Shown one piece after another: positions 16,001 to 30,600 of a DNA stretch of 64,000 nt (position 1 is its first letter; every line of letters begins with the position of its first letter). The notes beneath the pieces are model-generated. The model was not told where the DNA came from, did not search any database, and saw nothing but the letters and a program-made list of their open reading frames with translations. Source of the DNA: Atherix ibis (taxonomy: Eukaryota > Arthropoda > Insecta > Diptera > Athericidae). Where the stretch lies: assembly GCA_958298945.1 (NCBI GenBank), contig OY282609.1, positions 64,576,220 to 64,640,219 on the forward strand, in the 5' to 3' direction. A program made the translations under genes and the position numbers.

Positions 16001-19000
16001 ATTAACAAACAAATTCAAAATCAAAAAACCTATTTCAAACGCCAAAAAAAAAAAAAAAAATTGTTCACATTAGTATAAAAACAGAAGAAATTAAAAAAAA
16101 AATCGTTTATAATAGTTGGATAGATTGAAAAAAAATTAAATTCCAAGTAAAAATAATAAAAAATATAAAATGTCCAAAGTAAAGGCATTTTTAAATACCA
16201 AAAAAAAAAAATCACATTCAGTATGAGTAGAAAACCCTTAAAAAAAATAAAAAAATTATTAGTAGAAAGAAAAAAAGAACAAAATTCCAAAAAATAATCA
16301 AAAAAATGCATTTTTAAATGCCAAAATTGAAAATTATTCACATTGAATAAAAAAGGAGAAATGCAAAAAAAAAATTGTTAATAATAGTAAAAACACAGAG
16401 AGAAAAAAAACAAAGTTCCATGTAAAAAATATTTCCAAAAATGCCATTTGTAAATGCCATAAAAAATAAAATTAAAAATTATTTACATTGATTATAAAAA
16501 TAATTTTAAAGATTTTTTTAATATTGTAGTAGTAGAAATACTGAGGGAGAAGCAACCAAATTCAGAAAGACAAGCCAAAAATATTTCTAATAAAGGCAAT
16601 TTTAAATGTGAAAATATAAAAATAATAAAAAATATATAAAATTATCAATATTGAGGAAAAAAACAAATCCACTTTTGAGAAAAATGTTGAAAGTAAAAAT
16701 TTGCCGGACAACCCCTAATACAGACGGTGCAGCAAAATAATGTAGTTTAATCCGTAAAAAGGGTGTTTTAAAAAAAAATAAAAAATACACATAGGTGTAG
16801 GAGAAACAGTTTTATAGTTTTACATCCAAAGGGGGGCGGGGGTATCCAATTTGAGGAGTAAAAAAGAAAATTAGTTAACTTTATTTGGTCAACTGAAAAC
16901 CAAATAAACTTAACTACGTACCAGAAGAACCAATTTTCATACCTGTCAAATGTTGCCAATTCCAAGAATTGTTTTGATTTGTCTACTATTTATAATCGGA
17001 CGATCAAACGATGCGCCTAGTTGCCTACTATTTCAATTCTTCTGAATTATCATGTCTTGTTCACATTTGTTTGTTTGTTTATTTGTGAGGAAATTATAAA
17101 TATTTAAATAAAATATGAAAGTTTCCACAATAAATATTTTTTTTATAATCAGTAAATCGCTATGTTCTCTAACTTTTAGTATCCATTTGCAACAATATTA
17201 TTTATTTAATTAAATATATAGAAACTAAGTAGAATTAAGTTAAGTTTAAACTTGAAATATTGCCATTAAAAAATTAATCTTTTAGATATTAAAAAAAAAA
17301 ACGTTTTTCTTCAATTTTACTTACTTACGTTAACTATTCCATGTATAAATGAATTTTTTGTTTGTTTAAAGAACGCGTTCAATCTTTTACGAACCATCTC
17401 TATAAATTTTTATAATTCTATACATATATAATTTTTTTTAATATCGATTTTTAGATTGTAAATAAGTCATTTTAATATTTGCTTTAAAATATTTAAATTT
17501 AATATATTTTTATTCAAAGCAAAATCCCGATATCAGTGCAATTTCTGCTACGCGAGGTTTTTGAGAATAAAAACTTTTTATTCTTTGGTTTCTATCTATA
17601 TTTAAATTAATTTTTCATTAATTCTACTTTATTAAAGCTTTTATGTATTTAAATAAATAACTAATATTGCTGCAATTGTATAGTAAAATTTTTTAAGATA
17701 TTTTTTTTTTAATTTTAATTTTTGATGAATTTTTTTTAAATTGTTAGGATAATAAAAAGGGAACCGAAAAGTCGATTTCGTTTCAATAACCTATCAAAAA
17801 TAAATTGGTCTTATAAAATTGATGTTTAGTCAATAAAAAATAGAGGCCATTACGAGTAATTCAAATCGAATCGCAAATAATTGTTATCATAAATTCGAAT
17901 AAGTGTAGTAAATGGAATTGTAAAATAATTTTTTAGAAATTAATTGCTCGATTATTGCAGAAAAAATATATTCACTTCCTTCCTTTAAACTTAAAGCACA
18001 TATCTAACCATCTATCATAATAATTGGCGTCATTATTTGATAATTATTTTATTTTCTGTTTTGTTTTTGTCAATAAATAATGTTAGAATTTTACTATAAT
18101 CATAAGTGCTTACAAAAAATATTGCGTTTAGATAATGAATGAGGTGAGCTATGATAAAATTGTACGAAGCCTAATAATTCGTGCTCTCATAACATATTTG
18201 ACTACATTCAATTTTTGATTATAATAAGAATTTTAATTGTAGTCAACATGTATACATCAAGTTTTTTTTTTTTTTTTTAAATAGGCATATTATTATTCGG
18301 ACTATAATTTTGATTTTAAAATTGATCCTCAAAAGTTGTTCTTATTAAATGTCTCTGCAATAAATGGAATTTTATTCCCAACAGTCTCAAGTTCGATAAA
18401 TGGTATCTTACACAAAGTAAAAATAAATAATAATAATTTCAATTGAAAAATACAATATTACTTTGAGTATTATTGATTAATTCTAGAAAAATAGGTGAAT
18501 CTCACAGACAAAGTAGAGGATTTTGTGGCTGTCCATTACATACCAGATTCTGATATCGAATTGCTTTAAACTTATTCTAGATCAAGATTAATATAAATTT
18601 TAAAATTTAATAAAGGGAAAGTACTAAAAAGGCGAGGTTTTTTTCTGTACTGAAATTGAGCTGATATCGGTGTAAACCTTGAAATTTTAAGTGTATTCAA
18701 TATTGAAGTGGGGCATTTAATAAGTCTAGGCTCTGAAATTAAGACTGTGTCAGACGGTGAAGTTAAAATTTATTAAAATCTATCATTTAGTACTTCTAAC
18801 ATAATAATAAACTTTTAAAAATAATAGAAAATAACATTTTTTAAAGATCATTCCTAAAAACATTTGTACTGAAATGTGAATTGTTAGCACCACGACAACT
18901 TTGGTGAATTAGAAAATAGCTTTTAAAGTTAATGGAATATATTTAATATTTATTTTATAATTCTGAGAAGGATAACCTTTTCACTTATAGATAAAAATAA

Positions 19001-20262
19001 ACGATTCTGAATTGATACCATAAAATAGAAGAGTTCATTTCAAAACGAAATTACTCTCATTGAGAATACAATACAAAAAAAATTTTTTTTTTTTTAATGG
19101 TAAATTATAATTATTATGTGTATTGGTAATAATAACAATAGTAGCAATAATAATAATAAAAAAAAACCAAGTTAATAACATTTAAAAATTTGAATTGCAC
19201 CATAATAAAAATTAAGAACTTATTTTATAGCTGAAATTAATGAAATAAAATTAATACTCGACGAGCTTAAAGCAATAACAATAGAGTCAGGGGTGTTGAT
19301 TGAGTGTACACCATTCTGGTGTTGCAAAACCTTCTGAATATAGCCTAAATATTGGATTTTATTAAGTTAACAATTACTACTATTAAAATTGAATGCTCAT
19401 ACTTTTACTATTATTTCTCTTCAATTATTATACTATATATGCCGGATTGCCATCTTAATAAAATTTCATTTGAGCGAAAAATTTTCCCATGCATAATTCG
19501 TTATTTATTTTTAGTTCAGTTTACAATTTTTTGGAGTATAAAAAATAATCCATCTAGAGCTACTGTAATAGCCGGAAGAGGACTTAATATACCTATAAAA
19601 TCTTAAGTATACCAAGTTCATATATCATTTGATCTTTTTAGCTGCACTCGTTTTATGGATATGAAAAGTGTAAAAATTTAACACTTTATATTGCTTGACG
19701 AAAACAAATAATAAAAATCCTCAATTATTTAGATACAAATTTATAAAATGTTTACATGGACCTGTATCTATCGAAAAAGATGTACTACATACAAATATAT
19801 ATTATTTAATTATTTTCGAACTAATTTTGCATATATACGTATTTTCGTAAATTCATATTTTGTTAATAAAACTTTAGTTTACATCAATCAAAATAAAATT
19901 CACCAGCAATTATATACAATAATTTATTTAAGTTAATAATACTCAATAAAATAGTCTACTCTAATTTAGTCGCTTGTTTTCCAAATTTTATGTCTTAAAA
20001 AATATATAATCATCAGTAGTGTTTTTTGTTTTTTGAATATAAGAATTTTTTTTACACATTACATTGTTATATAAAAAAAAAATGTTAGTGATAAAAAATA
20101 TACATACACATATGATTTTTGTTGTATTATTAAACAACAGCTCAAAAGTAGCAGTAGCACTAGTGGACGATAATAAATAGTAAACTTTTAATATGCAAAT
20201 CAATTATAAAACTTATTTGGACCTATGGAATTTTGAAATGTTGTGTTCAATGAAACGTTCCA
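13085..20262. other. Intergenic: dia 3' end and AT-rich spacer
   Basis: Contains the dia 3' untranslated region (candidate AATAAA near 13625) and then very AT-rich DNA with many A or T runs, for example 16040-16058 and 18260-18279. Apart from the patch at 14700-15560, listed separately, I recognise no gene or transposon. The short open frames here lack start context and family similarity. Confidence 0.4.
14700..15560. promoter_or_regulatory. GC-richer patch in the dia-caudal spacer, candidate regulatory DNA
   Basis: Base composition is visibly less AT-rich than the flanks. Small open stretches (14715-14906 minus, 15191-15391 plus) have no protein resemblance. Patches like this in fly intergenic DNA are often enhancers, and the neighbour is the pattern gene caudal, so a caudal or dia enhancer is a fair inference. 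Near 15480-15510 there is also a tRNA-like B-box on the minus strand (GGGTTCGAG), which could mark an old SINE instead. Confidence 0.25.
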
Positions 20263-20371
20263 ATTAATAATCCAATATCTTGAGCAAAATTATGCTCAAG
20301 ATATTGGATTATTAATTCAATATCTTGAGCATAATTTTGCTCAAGATTATTGAATTAATAATATTGGATTA
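20263..20371. repeat. Compound palindrome: two hairpins back to back
   Basis: Arm 20266-20285 pairs perfectly with 20294-20313 around the 8-nt loop AAAATTAT. Arm 20312-20330 pairs with 20339-20358 (one bulged T) around the loop ATAATTTT, which is the reverse complement of the first loop. The second hairpin is therefore an inverted copy of the first. The block ends immediately left of a mariner terminus. Confidence 0.9.
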
Positions 20372-20375
20372 GAAA

Positions 20376-21607
20376 GAGGGTCGTTCAATAAGTCCTTAGA
20401 AAAAGATGGAAAAAACTGTTTTTTTTCCACACTTTTCCAACCGTTTTTCCAAAATTTTTATCCCGTCCAAAAAATAGGATTTCGGAAGTTCTGCAAAATA
20501 CTCATCCGTTTGAGCAATGACGTCCTCGTTGGAGGTGAACCGTCGTCCGCCAAGCCATTTCTTCAGATTGGGGAAAAGAAAATAGTCACTCGGGGTCAAA
20601 TCTGGTGAATAAGCGGGATGCTGCAACAATTCCATTCTCAATTCCACAATTTTGGCCATGGAAACAGCGCAGGTGTGCACACGCGCATTGTCCTGATGCA
20701 AGAGGATTTTTTTCTTCTTCAGATGGGGGCGTTTCTCTTTGATTTCCTCGCTCAACCGTTGCAATAACGACGCGTAATACGCTCCTGTTATTGTTTTTCC
20801 TTTTTCCAAGTAGTCGATAAAAATGATGCCCTGCGAATCCCAAAAGACCGTGGCCATCACCTTGCCGGCCGATGGCACAGTTTTTGCCTTCTTCGGAGCC
20901 CGTTCACCCTTGAAAATCCACTGTGATGACTGTCTCTTCGTTTCTGGAGTGTAGTAGTGTATCCAGGTTTCGTCCACAGTGACATATCGACGAAGGAATT
21001 CGGCAGGATTGCGATGAAAGAGTGCCAACATAGCCTTAGAGTCCACTACACGATTGCGCTTATTCTCCTCTGAGAGCAAACGCGGCACCCATCTTGCCGA
21101 AATTTTTTTCATACACAATTTTTCATGCAAAATTGAAGCGACTGTACCTTGTGATATGCCCGTGGCCTCAACTAATTCGCGCACTTTCATTCGCCGATCG
21201 TTCAAAATCAGATCGTGGATTTTGTCGATGATTTCAGGAGTAGACACCTCAACTGGGCGTCCTGAACGATGTTCATCTTTTGTAGATGAACGGCCACGTT
21301 TAAATTCATTCACCCAATTGTTAACCGTCGCAAACACAGGGTGCAGATGTGCCATGGACTGCATCCAACTCGGCTTTGATTTCTTTCGGGCTTAAGCCTT
21401 TCAAATGGAAATGTTTGATGACAGCCCTAAACTCGCTTTTTTCCATTGTTATCCACAAATAAATGTCGTTAACTTTAATCGACGATAGAAATTGACCTAC
21501 GCTATGGACCGAGCTGAAATTTTGAGAGCTTTCCTGTCGATAATGCTACTTACAACAAAAAAAATCTTTACCGACACTACAAGCGCAATTTCTTGGATTT
21601 TCTAAGG
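20376..21607 (-). mobile_element. Mariner element, copy 1 (defective, right end lost)
   Basis: Tc1/mariner-superfamily DNA transposon of the DD34D class, transposase on the minus strand (ATG at 21446-21444). Visible: the N-terminal helix-turn-helix pair; GTVASILHEKL; VTVDETWIHYY (first Asp); LLHQDNARVH (second Asp); and SPDLTPSDYF (third Asp), with exactly 34 residues between the last two. Compared with copy 2 it has one extra G at 21339-21341, which shifts the frame after about 35 codons. It also carries a deletion of about 50 bp that removes the normal C-terminus. The left terminal repeat begins GAGGGTCGTTCAATAAG at 20376. At the right end similarity to copy 2 stops at TTTCTAAGG (about 21607), so the last roughly 20 bp of the repeat are missing. 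Confidence 0.95.
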
Positions 21608-24600
21608 GAAAATTTCATTCCCGTTTATCTTTTCATAATAATCTACTCACAAAAGACCTTTTTTCTAAGAGATAGTTAGTGGCCGCGAGATTTATTAGAA
21701 TCTTTTAAATATTGTTAGTTGGAAAATGCCGATGGATGTTTACTACCACTTCATTGCTTCACGATATTGTTAATTAACTAATTATGTAAATCTGCTTGTT
21801 ACAATAATAATAATTAATAATATCGATCAGATTTGATACAATATTATAAAATGGCTTACAGCTATTATGGTACTTTATGAGTTAAATTTTTAAGTTTTAA
21901 TATTAAGTAAATAACTATAAAAAATAAAAAAATTATTTAATATACTTCTTCAAAAATATATCTAATTCGTGAACAGTTTCGAGTTTAATATAGAATACAC
22001 AGGCAATGAAAAGCCTATAATCGTTTTAATACGCTTCAATAAAATTATTAATAATAATGCTTTTGAAATTCTATAAAGTTAAATACTCAGTTCTATGTTA
22101 TAATAATAGAAAATTTAAGCAAATATTACTACAAATAGTTGAATTGTTTGGAATTATGTTTTCCTTTTTGATTCAACATTTAAATAAGAAACAGTCATAA
22201 TTTTATTATTACAAAAAAACAACAATTTAAATACAATAATTAAAAATTTCCACTACATAAATTCTTCTATCATTTTAATTATTGAAGTCAAAATAAAATG
22301 CAAATGCCTATATTGTAGCCAAAAAAGACATCTAAAATAATAGCAAATATCTATTATTTTTTTTTAGATGTATTTTAGATGCATTTTTTTTATATTCATA
22401 TTTTCTATGCGAGCATATAATAATATAAAAAAGAATCTTTTCGCAACAATTAATGTAAAATTTTGAAAAAACTTCTAATTAATAAAAAGTTCTTTATATT
22501 GATATTATATGAATATAAGACAAATAGATAAATTTACATCGCATAAAAAAAGGTTTTATTTTATACTAAACAGTAAAAAAATATGTCTGATAAATTTAAT
22601 TTTTTTTTGGTATAAATCTATACAATAGGAAAATTATATTTCAGTAATATTTTCGTATTTATATTAATGGTTTTAGAGTATATTCGGTTGGAGGTTTTTA
22701 TTACAAAGTAAGTAGTACTTAATTCAATTTAAAATATATAAATACTATTGTACCAAACAGAATATCCTTTATTTTTAGGGTGAATAAATATTTGAAGCAA
22801 CAGTAAGAATTATAAAACTCTTCTACTTACTTACTTTAAATGAAAATATATACAAGTTTATATAAAATGAACTCGTAAGTTAGGCAGGCGAAGGGACGCC
22901 TATATTGAAAATGCTCTTCTCCTGCTTTACAACGACTGGGTATACTTATCTAATATAATAGCCGAAGTGCGCTTAGCTCGTTTCGTGTCGAAATGGTGTG
23001 TAGTTCTTCCGCCCTAATTGATAATGATCTATCTATTGAGTGCAATAAAATTCCAAGGTAAATAAATTCCTATTTTATTTGCCATTATATGCGGCCACTT
23101 TGACGCATATCGCCGACACGACATCAAAAAGCTAATTTTTTACTATTTCATTTTTTCAACTTTGTACTCGCCAATCCCCAATCCCGTTGCATTATAGAAA
23201 AACTATACTCGTATGTTATTATTTTTCTACTTTTGCAAACTGAAATACGTTTTGCTCTTTCTAAACTTGGTAATATAATTTTTCTTATCATTCATCATCA
23301 TCATCAAATGAGAAATTCGAAATTTGACTAGACTTTTGCGCATTCATTTTCGATTGGATGGGAATTAAACAAACATAATTGGCCATTTCGTTAAATCGTT
23401 GTAGACTCGGGAAACAGAATTTATTCTAAAATACAATTTTTATTACCTGTCTCTTTTGCACTCAGCTATATTTGATTTAATCATGCCATAGAATTTTAAG
23501 TAAAGTTCCAAAAAAAATTCCAAAATTATTTTATTTTCTTTATAAGTAATTTAATAAAGCCCTTGCTTTTTTTTAACTAGATTCAACGAAAAAAACCAAA
23601 TATTTTGAAAAGAATTTTTTACGAAAACTTGAACAGGTGAACAGAAAATTTGTTTTCCTACTCTATCACATGGAAAAATAAATTAAAGCTCTACAGCTTT
23701 TTGATGGTATGACACAAACATAAAAGTAGTCTGAGCGAGGTAGATATACTCCAACTAACCAATTTGATTATAATCATGCTCTTTTAGCATGGCTAAAAGA
23801 GTATGCTTGAAGAATTAGTGGGCGTCTGTATTGTCTGAGCCAATCTTGTGTTGTACTTTCATATATGAGACGATTGGAATATGCTGGCCCCGCCTTGAAT
23901 AAATGAACAATGGCGCTTAGGCCATGTTTGTTACTACGTTTGGCCAGATAACAAAGTCAGTCGAGCGCAGGCAAACATTGCCGTGCTTACATCAGTTTGT
24001 TATCGCTGTTCGGTTTGGAAAGGTAGAGCTGTGTAATATTGCTTCTATCCTTAGTGTTTTCTTTTCGAACCTTTGTCAAAAAAACAACTCTCCGTTTTGT
24101 TCGTAATAGTTAAGCATTGTCCACCTACGGGATTTAATTAATTCATAGAGTGTAATTTTTTATAAAATAATATTTCCATTTAATTTTTTTTTGCTAATAA
24201 AAATATTAACAATGTACTGCATTTTAATATAAATATGACACGATGCTTAGTGGAAAGAACTTTTTACAATAAAAATGGTTATTTAAAATTGTGCATCATC
24301 CATTAACTGTTAATTGAAAAAATAAAGCATCTCTGATCATTAACGGACAAGTGAATTTATTGCAAAAAAAAAAAAAATAGAATAAAATAAAATATTATTA
24401 TTTTATAAATGTGAACAAGGATTATGATAGTAATTATCTAGTGATATTTGTAAACATTCTAGTGTTGACGATCGATTTAAATTTGTTTTAACAGAAAAGT
24501 AACCCACGTGTCCAATAACAGAAAAAAAACCTTATTTAGCCACCACAACGTGGTATAATTTCAATAACGGAGAATAATTATTTGACAAGTTTTTAAAAAA
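21608..24600. promoter_or_regulatory. caudal upstream region
   Basis: AT-rich up to about 22870, then less AT-rich patches at 22870-23110 and 23690-24120. By position these should include caudal promoter and leader sequence; in Drosophila the gene has separate maternal and zygotic promoters. A TCAGT initiator-like motif occurs near 23957 and 23993, and a donor-like AAG/GTAAATA at about 23059 could end an upstream non-coding exon. A small perfect hairpin sits at 23775-23805. None of this is decisive. Confidence 0.35.
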
Positions 24601-27600
24601 ATGGTATCCTACTATAATACACTACCATACTCGCAAAAACATTCCAGTAATATACCATATCCGCCAACGCAGCCATGGTTTTCATCGTCGAGTTATCCAC
24701 CGCCATCGCATCAGCAATTCCTTGGTGAAATGGAACCGCCAACACATCACGCGGCACAACATATGTACTATAACCCGCATGTATTTCATCAACATAGTCC
24801 TGATTGGCCTTCACATGAGAGCTTCTCAACACAACAGAATACATTATTGCAATCTAACCATTCGATTCATTCGTCTGGCCTACATGCACTTAACCAACAT
24901 CATGGAAACAATCCAGATAATTTGGCTGAAGGATTACCATCACCGCCAATTACTGTGTCCGGTAGTGAAATGTCCAGTCCCGGGGCACCAAATGGTGCCT
25001 CTTCACCGCACATCGTGGCTAATGCCAATAGTAACAATAATAACAATAGCAATACAACCAGCAGTCGTCAGACACCTCTTAAAAGTCCACATTATGATTG
25101 GATGAAGAAACCTTCATATCCGGCAGAACCAAATCCAGGTAACTTCAATTTTTATGTACAGGGGAGACAATTTTTTTCTTTTCTAATTATAATTTTTACT
25201 TTGGGTAAAACTATCCAATAATTATATGGTTTCCATAATATAATTCTCTACTTCCATTTTCCAAGATTTTTGTAAACTTTTGAAATGAACAATATTAAAA
25301 ATTAAAAGACACTTTGGAGAATAGCACCTTATTTCTAATGCACCTCACATCTACGAGTATACACGCATTTGTATAACTTCATATAAAAAAACTTCATTTT
25401 TATTTTTGCTGTTACTTTTGTGATTTTCGTAACACATAAAAATCAATTAACGTTTTCCTCTAAAAGGTTCCAAATCAGAGTAGGCGACTTAGTAAGAAAT
25501 AAAAATTCGATTCAAAGAGGAGTCCATGTGTATGGACTTTTTCACTGTGGATCGTTAAAATCATCGTTCAAGTGTCAAAAGAGACTTTTATCATGTGGAC
25601 AGATACTCGATTGATCGTTTGCAGACGAACAATAAATCAATACCATTGAAAATATGTCAATCTTTTTGAGTATAATTTTTTTCTAAATTCAAATCTCCAT
25701 TAAATTATAGATAAAATAATTCTATTCACTTGTGTTTCATCAATAAAAATTTAATAAATCAGAAAATTTTAACGAATAACCAATAATGTTCTCGGCATTA
25801 ACATTTTATTGGCGCGAACAGGTTGTTCAGTTTTTTGATATTTTTAAAACGAATCAAATCCGATTAAAGGTATTCTTACAATACGAACTGTTCTAATGTA
25901 TGAACATTTTCATACAAATCACCAAAAAAACAATTGTATATGAAAAACGTATTCATGGTCTCTTATGGTCATGGCGCTGCATCGTCAGCTCTAGCTTATG
26001 TCCTATGGTCCTTCCATTCAAACAAACATTCAAATAAAATATATTTTTAAACGTATTAATCATATAAAACGATCGTTTTATTTGATTTTAGTTTCCGTCA
26101 CGAATATTACAGAAATTGCCAATTTATTTGTTAATATCACGTTAACTGTAGAACAATGCGGTAAAAATAATAACCAAATGATAATAATTTTGAATAATAA
26201 AACTCCCGTATTTTTAGAAGATTGATTGTCTTCAAAAATTTGCCCCTTTTTTCAGACGTTTGTAACAAAAATAATTAAAAATTCATATGCGGCATACATG
26301 ACCTTGTACGTTTTATTCAAAATCTATTTAATATTATTTAACGTTTGTTTGGATTCCTTTTTATTTTAAACTAGTTTTAATTTGGAATTTTTTTCGTTTA
26401 TGGAATCATACGAACGGTTAAAAAATTGTTTGAAAAGAATCACAGTCCGGAATAAAATGCAATTAGGCGTATTTCAATTTGAAAATATGTGCTTTCATGT
26501 GTTAGATGTGGTTAGCTCCACAAAACATTTCCATTTTATTTACTTTAAATTTTAAAAGAAAAATTAGTCCTTTAGAAGGATAAGGTAAATTAGTGGTGAT
26601 TGTATTTTTTAAATAATATTGTACATCTATCTTCTTAGAAAAAAAACAATGATTTGGTATAAGTATGCATTATTGCAAAGTTTATCTCATTTTTAAAAAT
26701 ACTCTTATGTATAGATTAATCTTTTTTCCTCTACATCAGCCATAGCGGAGTTACAATAGAAAATACTTCATTTTAAATTATTTAACTATTTATATTTACC
26801 ATTTCAATATGTTTAAGCCTATACTAGTTAACTGTTATCCGAAAATGCTAACGTTCTTCTGTTTTACTAATAAATATAATTTTCCAATGCTATAAATGTA
26901 ATAAATATAAGAAATTATAGATTTAAAAATAATTTGTAAGAAAAATTCCAGTTTATACATGAAGTCATTTAATGATTTATTTTGAAAAAAAAAATACTGC
27001 ATTTTAAATTCTATTTGAGTAAATATTTTTGTAATTTTCAAGAAAATTAATTTTATTATTTCATGTTAAAAAATTATGGTTAACGCCCATTAATTGTATA
27101 TCTAAAAGTTCCCCAATAATAAAAAAGAACCCAAATGTGTATAGGTCCGCTGAAGGCCAATGTACAGCATAATCACAAAATAGCAAATGATAAGGATATA
27201 TTTTTGACAATTTTCGACGTGAAATAGAAATGATAAGATAACTATAATCATGAGTATATATATTTTCTGTGAATAATTTTTTTTATTAAAATATAGACTT
27301 CATACTCTTTTGTAAAACTCATAACTTCTAATATTAACTGATGATAGACAAAGAAATAATGCATGATTTTAAGCACATTTTTCAAGGGATTATTAGCCAA
27401 TATTTAATCCATATTGAATATTATTGATTTCTTATCGTATTTGTGTTAATATTAAATTTTGATCGATCATATAAAACTGAAACATATTCAAATAATTTTT
27501 TGCTCTTGTTGTAGTATTTCGTATTTGTTGACTTTTTTCTTATTATTATTATGGATAATTTAAAGTTAAATTTGATTCGATTCATGTTTATTTTGAATTT

Positions 27601-30600
27601 TTCAATAAATATAATAAATTCTGTTCAGTATTTAAAATGCCGTCAATCTCTTTTTGACAAAATGAAAACAATTTATTGTCCTCTTTTTAAAGAAAACCCT
27701 CAATGATCTAAAATTCATATTTTATACTGTATTTATAATTTATGACATTCAATATAAATAAATCTGTTCAAGCAGGTATTTATGGATGTATGAACAATTT
27801 ATGTGCAATAACGTATTTATGCTATAGTAAATGGAATTTAAAAATCCGGGAAAATATCTTCTTTCTACTGTTTATAAACAATTCACATAATAGATTTTCA
27901 AAACTAAATAACTAAGTTTTGGAAAATTGAAAATTACAATTTTTTTCCTGTTTGTATAGAAATATACTTCACAAAAGTTAGTTGAGAAAAATATCGCACA
28001 CAAAGAATGCTCCGAAATATTGTAAATCAATTTTATCAAGACTAACTAATCCCATTAAAGTCGATTACGAACTATTAAATTAATCAAATAACAAAATATA
28101 AACGCAAAAGATTTTAAGTCAACATTTTTTTAGTGCACCTAAAAAAGCCGATTGATTTTTATAATTTAAGAAAAACACATACATACTTTGAATAGCTAAT
28201 CTAGAGTATATTTAATTAATTTATTCTTGCAAATACTTATTTTTTAGCAAACTAATAGCATTATTAAAATAAATTATTTTTTCCAATCAGATAGTTTGTA
28301 ATTTTTTGAATCGACTAAAAGACCCAAATATTTAAATATTATTTCAGATTCATTTGTTTTTCTTAATATATGCTTTAGAAGTAATTTTATACTCCAATAG
28401 AGGTAGTAATATTCTCTATCGCGAAAACAAAATAACAAAATGGCGTACGGTATCATGGCAGTTGGTTAAAGTTCTCTTGGCACATTTTATAATATAATGA
28501 GTAGAAAATATAAGATAAATGACAAATTGAATGGATCTATCGTAATTTATATCCTAACAATTAATATAATTCATTAAATTCCTTATTTTTATATATAATT
28601 TAAAGCGAATTAGATTGGTAACTTTAATATTTTCAGGGCAAAAATATACAATAATTTTATATATATTCTTTTTAATTTGAATAAATAAGAGTAAATCAGA
28701 ATTTGAAATATACTATATAATGGTAATTTCTGCCATAATATTTTTATCTGATTCGATAAGAACTATTTTTGTTAAACGCAACTTATATTTGTCTTAAAAA
28801 ATGAATTTTAAAGAATATATAAATACCCTTTTTAGAGTAAACTATTCCAATTTAAATGAGTATCATAATATTTTACTTTGTATAATAAATATTAAAGAAA
28901 ACAAATGAAACAAAAATCACTTTCAATATTATTAACAACAATAAAATCTAAGGTAAAAATAAAATAGATAAATAAATAAATTAAGCGAATATGAATAAAT
29001 GTATCAGAGCTAGTAAAATTAGTAGAGTTAATAAATGAAATCTAGCTTCAAATTGATTTAGGAAGTTCACATATGAGCACTTGTTAAAATTTCAATGTAA
29101 ATCCAATATTGACAAAATCATAAATTCAAATAGTTATAAAATGGAATTAAAAATAATATTTTTATACTTTTATATTAATTTATAATAGGCGGTAAACGGC
29201 TCACCGAATTATTCTGTCTACATTTATATTCAGAATTTCATATATCACAACTACTAACATTCATTTTATATGGTTTGGTATTTTGGGAAATATTTATTAT
29301 TGGAGTAAAAATACAATTACACTTATAGAATATATCTACGCATGTGTTAATATATTTAAGTGTATTGCACTATAAAAGTGGCATTCAAATCGAATCGTAT
29401 AAATAAAATATAAATATTATGGTGGTGTTATTTAATACCGTTCATTGTATGCTGAATTATCCTTATATATGGGTGTATGTACGCTAAAACGTGTGTACGT
29501 TTGTTTGTTTGTATGCAATTTAATAGTACATTACTGAAACCGACGACTCATTTGACCTAGTGATCATATATTACGGCAATAAAGCATCAATGACTTTTAT
29601 AAACTTTTAATATTTATACTATTCTAAGCATGAACAAATACTGATATACTCCATAGCTGGTAATACTATTGCCATGGTGTTTCTGCGACATTGTTTGCTC
29701 TTATCAGTATATAATAGCGTAATACGTAAAGTTTTGTTGGAACTCTAGTTTAGTTTTGGGGTTTTTGTTATTTATTTTCTAGTATTTATATAGAAATTTA
29801 AGTTTTCTAACTACTCCTTGAACATATGATGATAAGTTTTTCGGAAAATCCTTTTCGTAGAAATAAATTTTTTTATTAACGAAAATCAAATATTTCGGGC
29901 ACAACTATTTGTAATCATTTAAATTTGAAGTTAATATTTCTTACAGAATTTATAATATCTATAACTGCTTTCAAAAAAAATTTCAATTAAATTCGTCTAA
30001 ACTGCAAACTATTCTAAGAAGGAAATTTTTTTTTTTTAGAAAATAAGGTAACATACAATGTTAAAAAGTTCTTCATTATTTAATAAAAGCCATTAAGAGA
30101 TTTCTAATAATTACTAATCGAATCGTTTCATATGATGTATCAGTTCACTTATATTTATTTAAATATAAATTTTTTCTTAACGTATTTATATATACATTAT
30201 ATTCTTTGTATATTTAAAAAAATAAATGTTTTTTTTTATATATAATTTTGATTGTGTATAAATAGGAGCCATCGAAATATGTTCAGCACCATCTCTTCAA
30301 GACTTTGCAACAGTTGAGCCAAGCGGTAGGCACAAAGTAAATTTCAAGCTTTCTAGCATTTTTATTATAAATGTTGCCATCATTAATTTTTGTTTCTTTT
30401 TTGCATGTTCTTCTATAGATGTTAATAAACTAATTCCTGAAAAAAATTATGGTTTCATATATGATTTTCGTTCTTTCTAATATGGAATATATTGTTGCCT
30501 GGATTTTTTAATTTTCATTTTTCAAATAATAATCAATCTAATTTTGTTTTATAAAAATTAAATATTTATGAAAAAATGAACTTTCTAGTCGATAATAAAC

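Noticed and set aside
20586..20843. Separate small minus-strand gene inside mariner copy 1
   Set aside because: Alternate-frame shadow of the transposase; the same shadow appears in copy 2 at 41086-41343.
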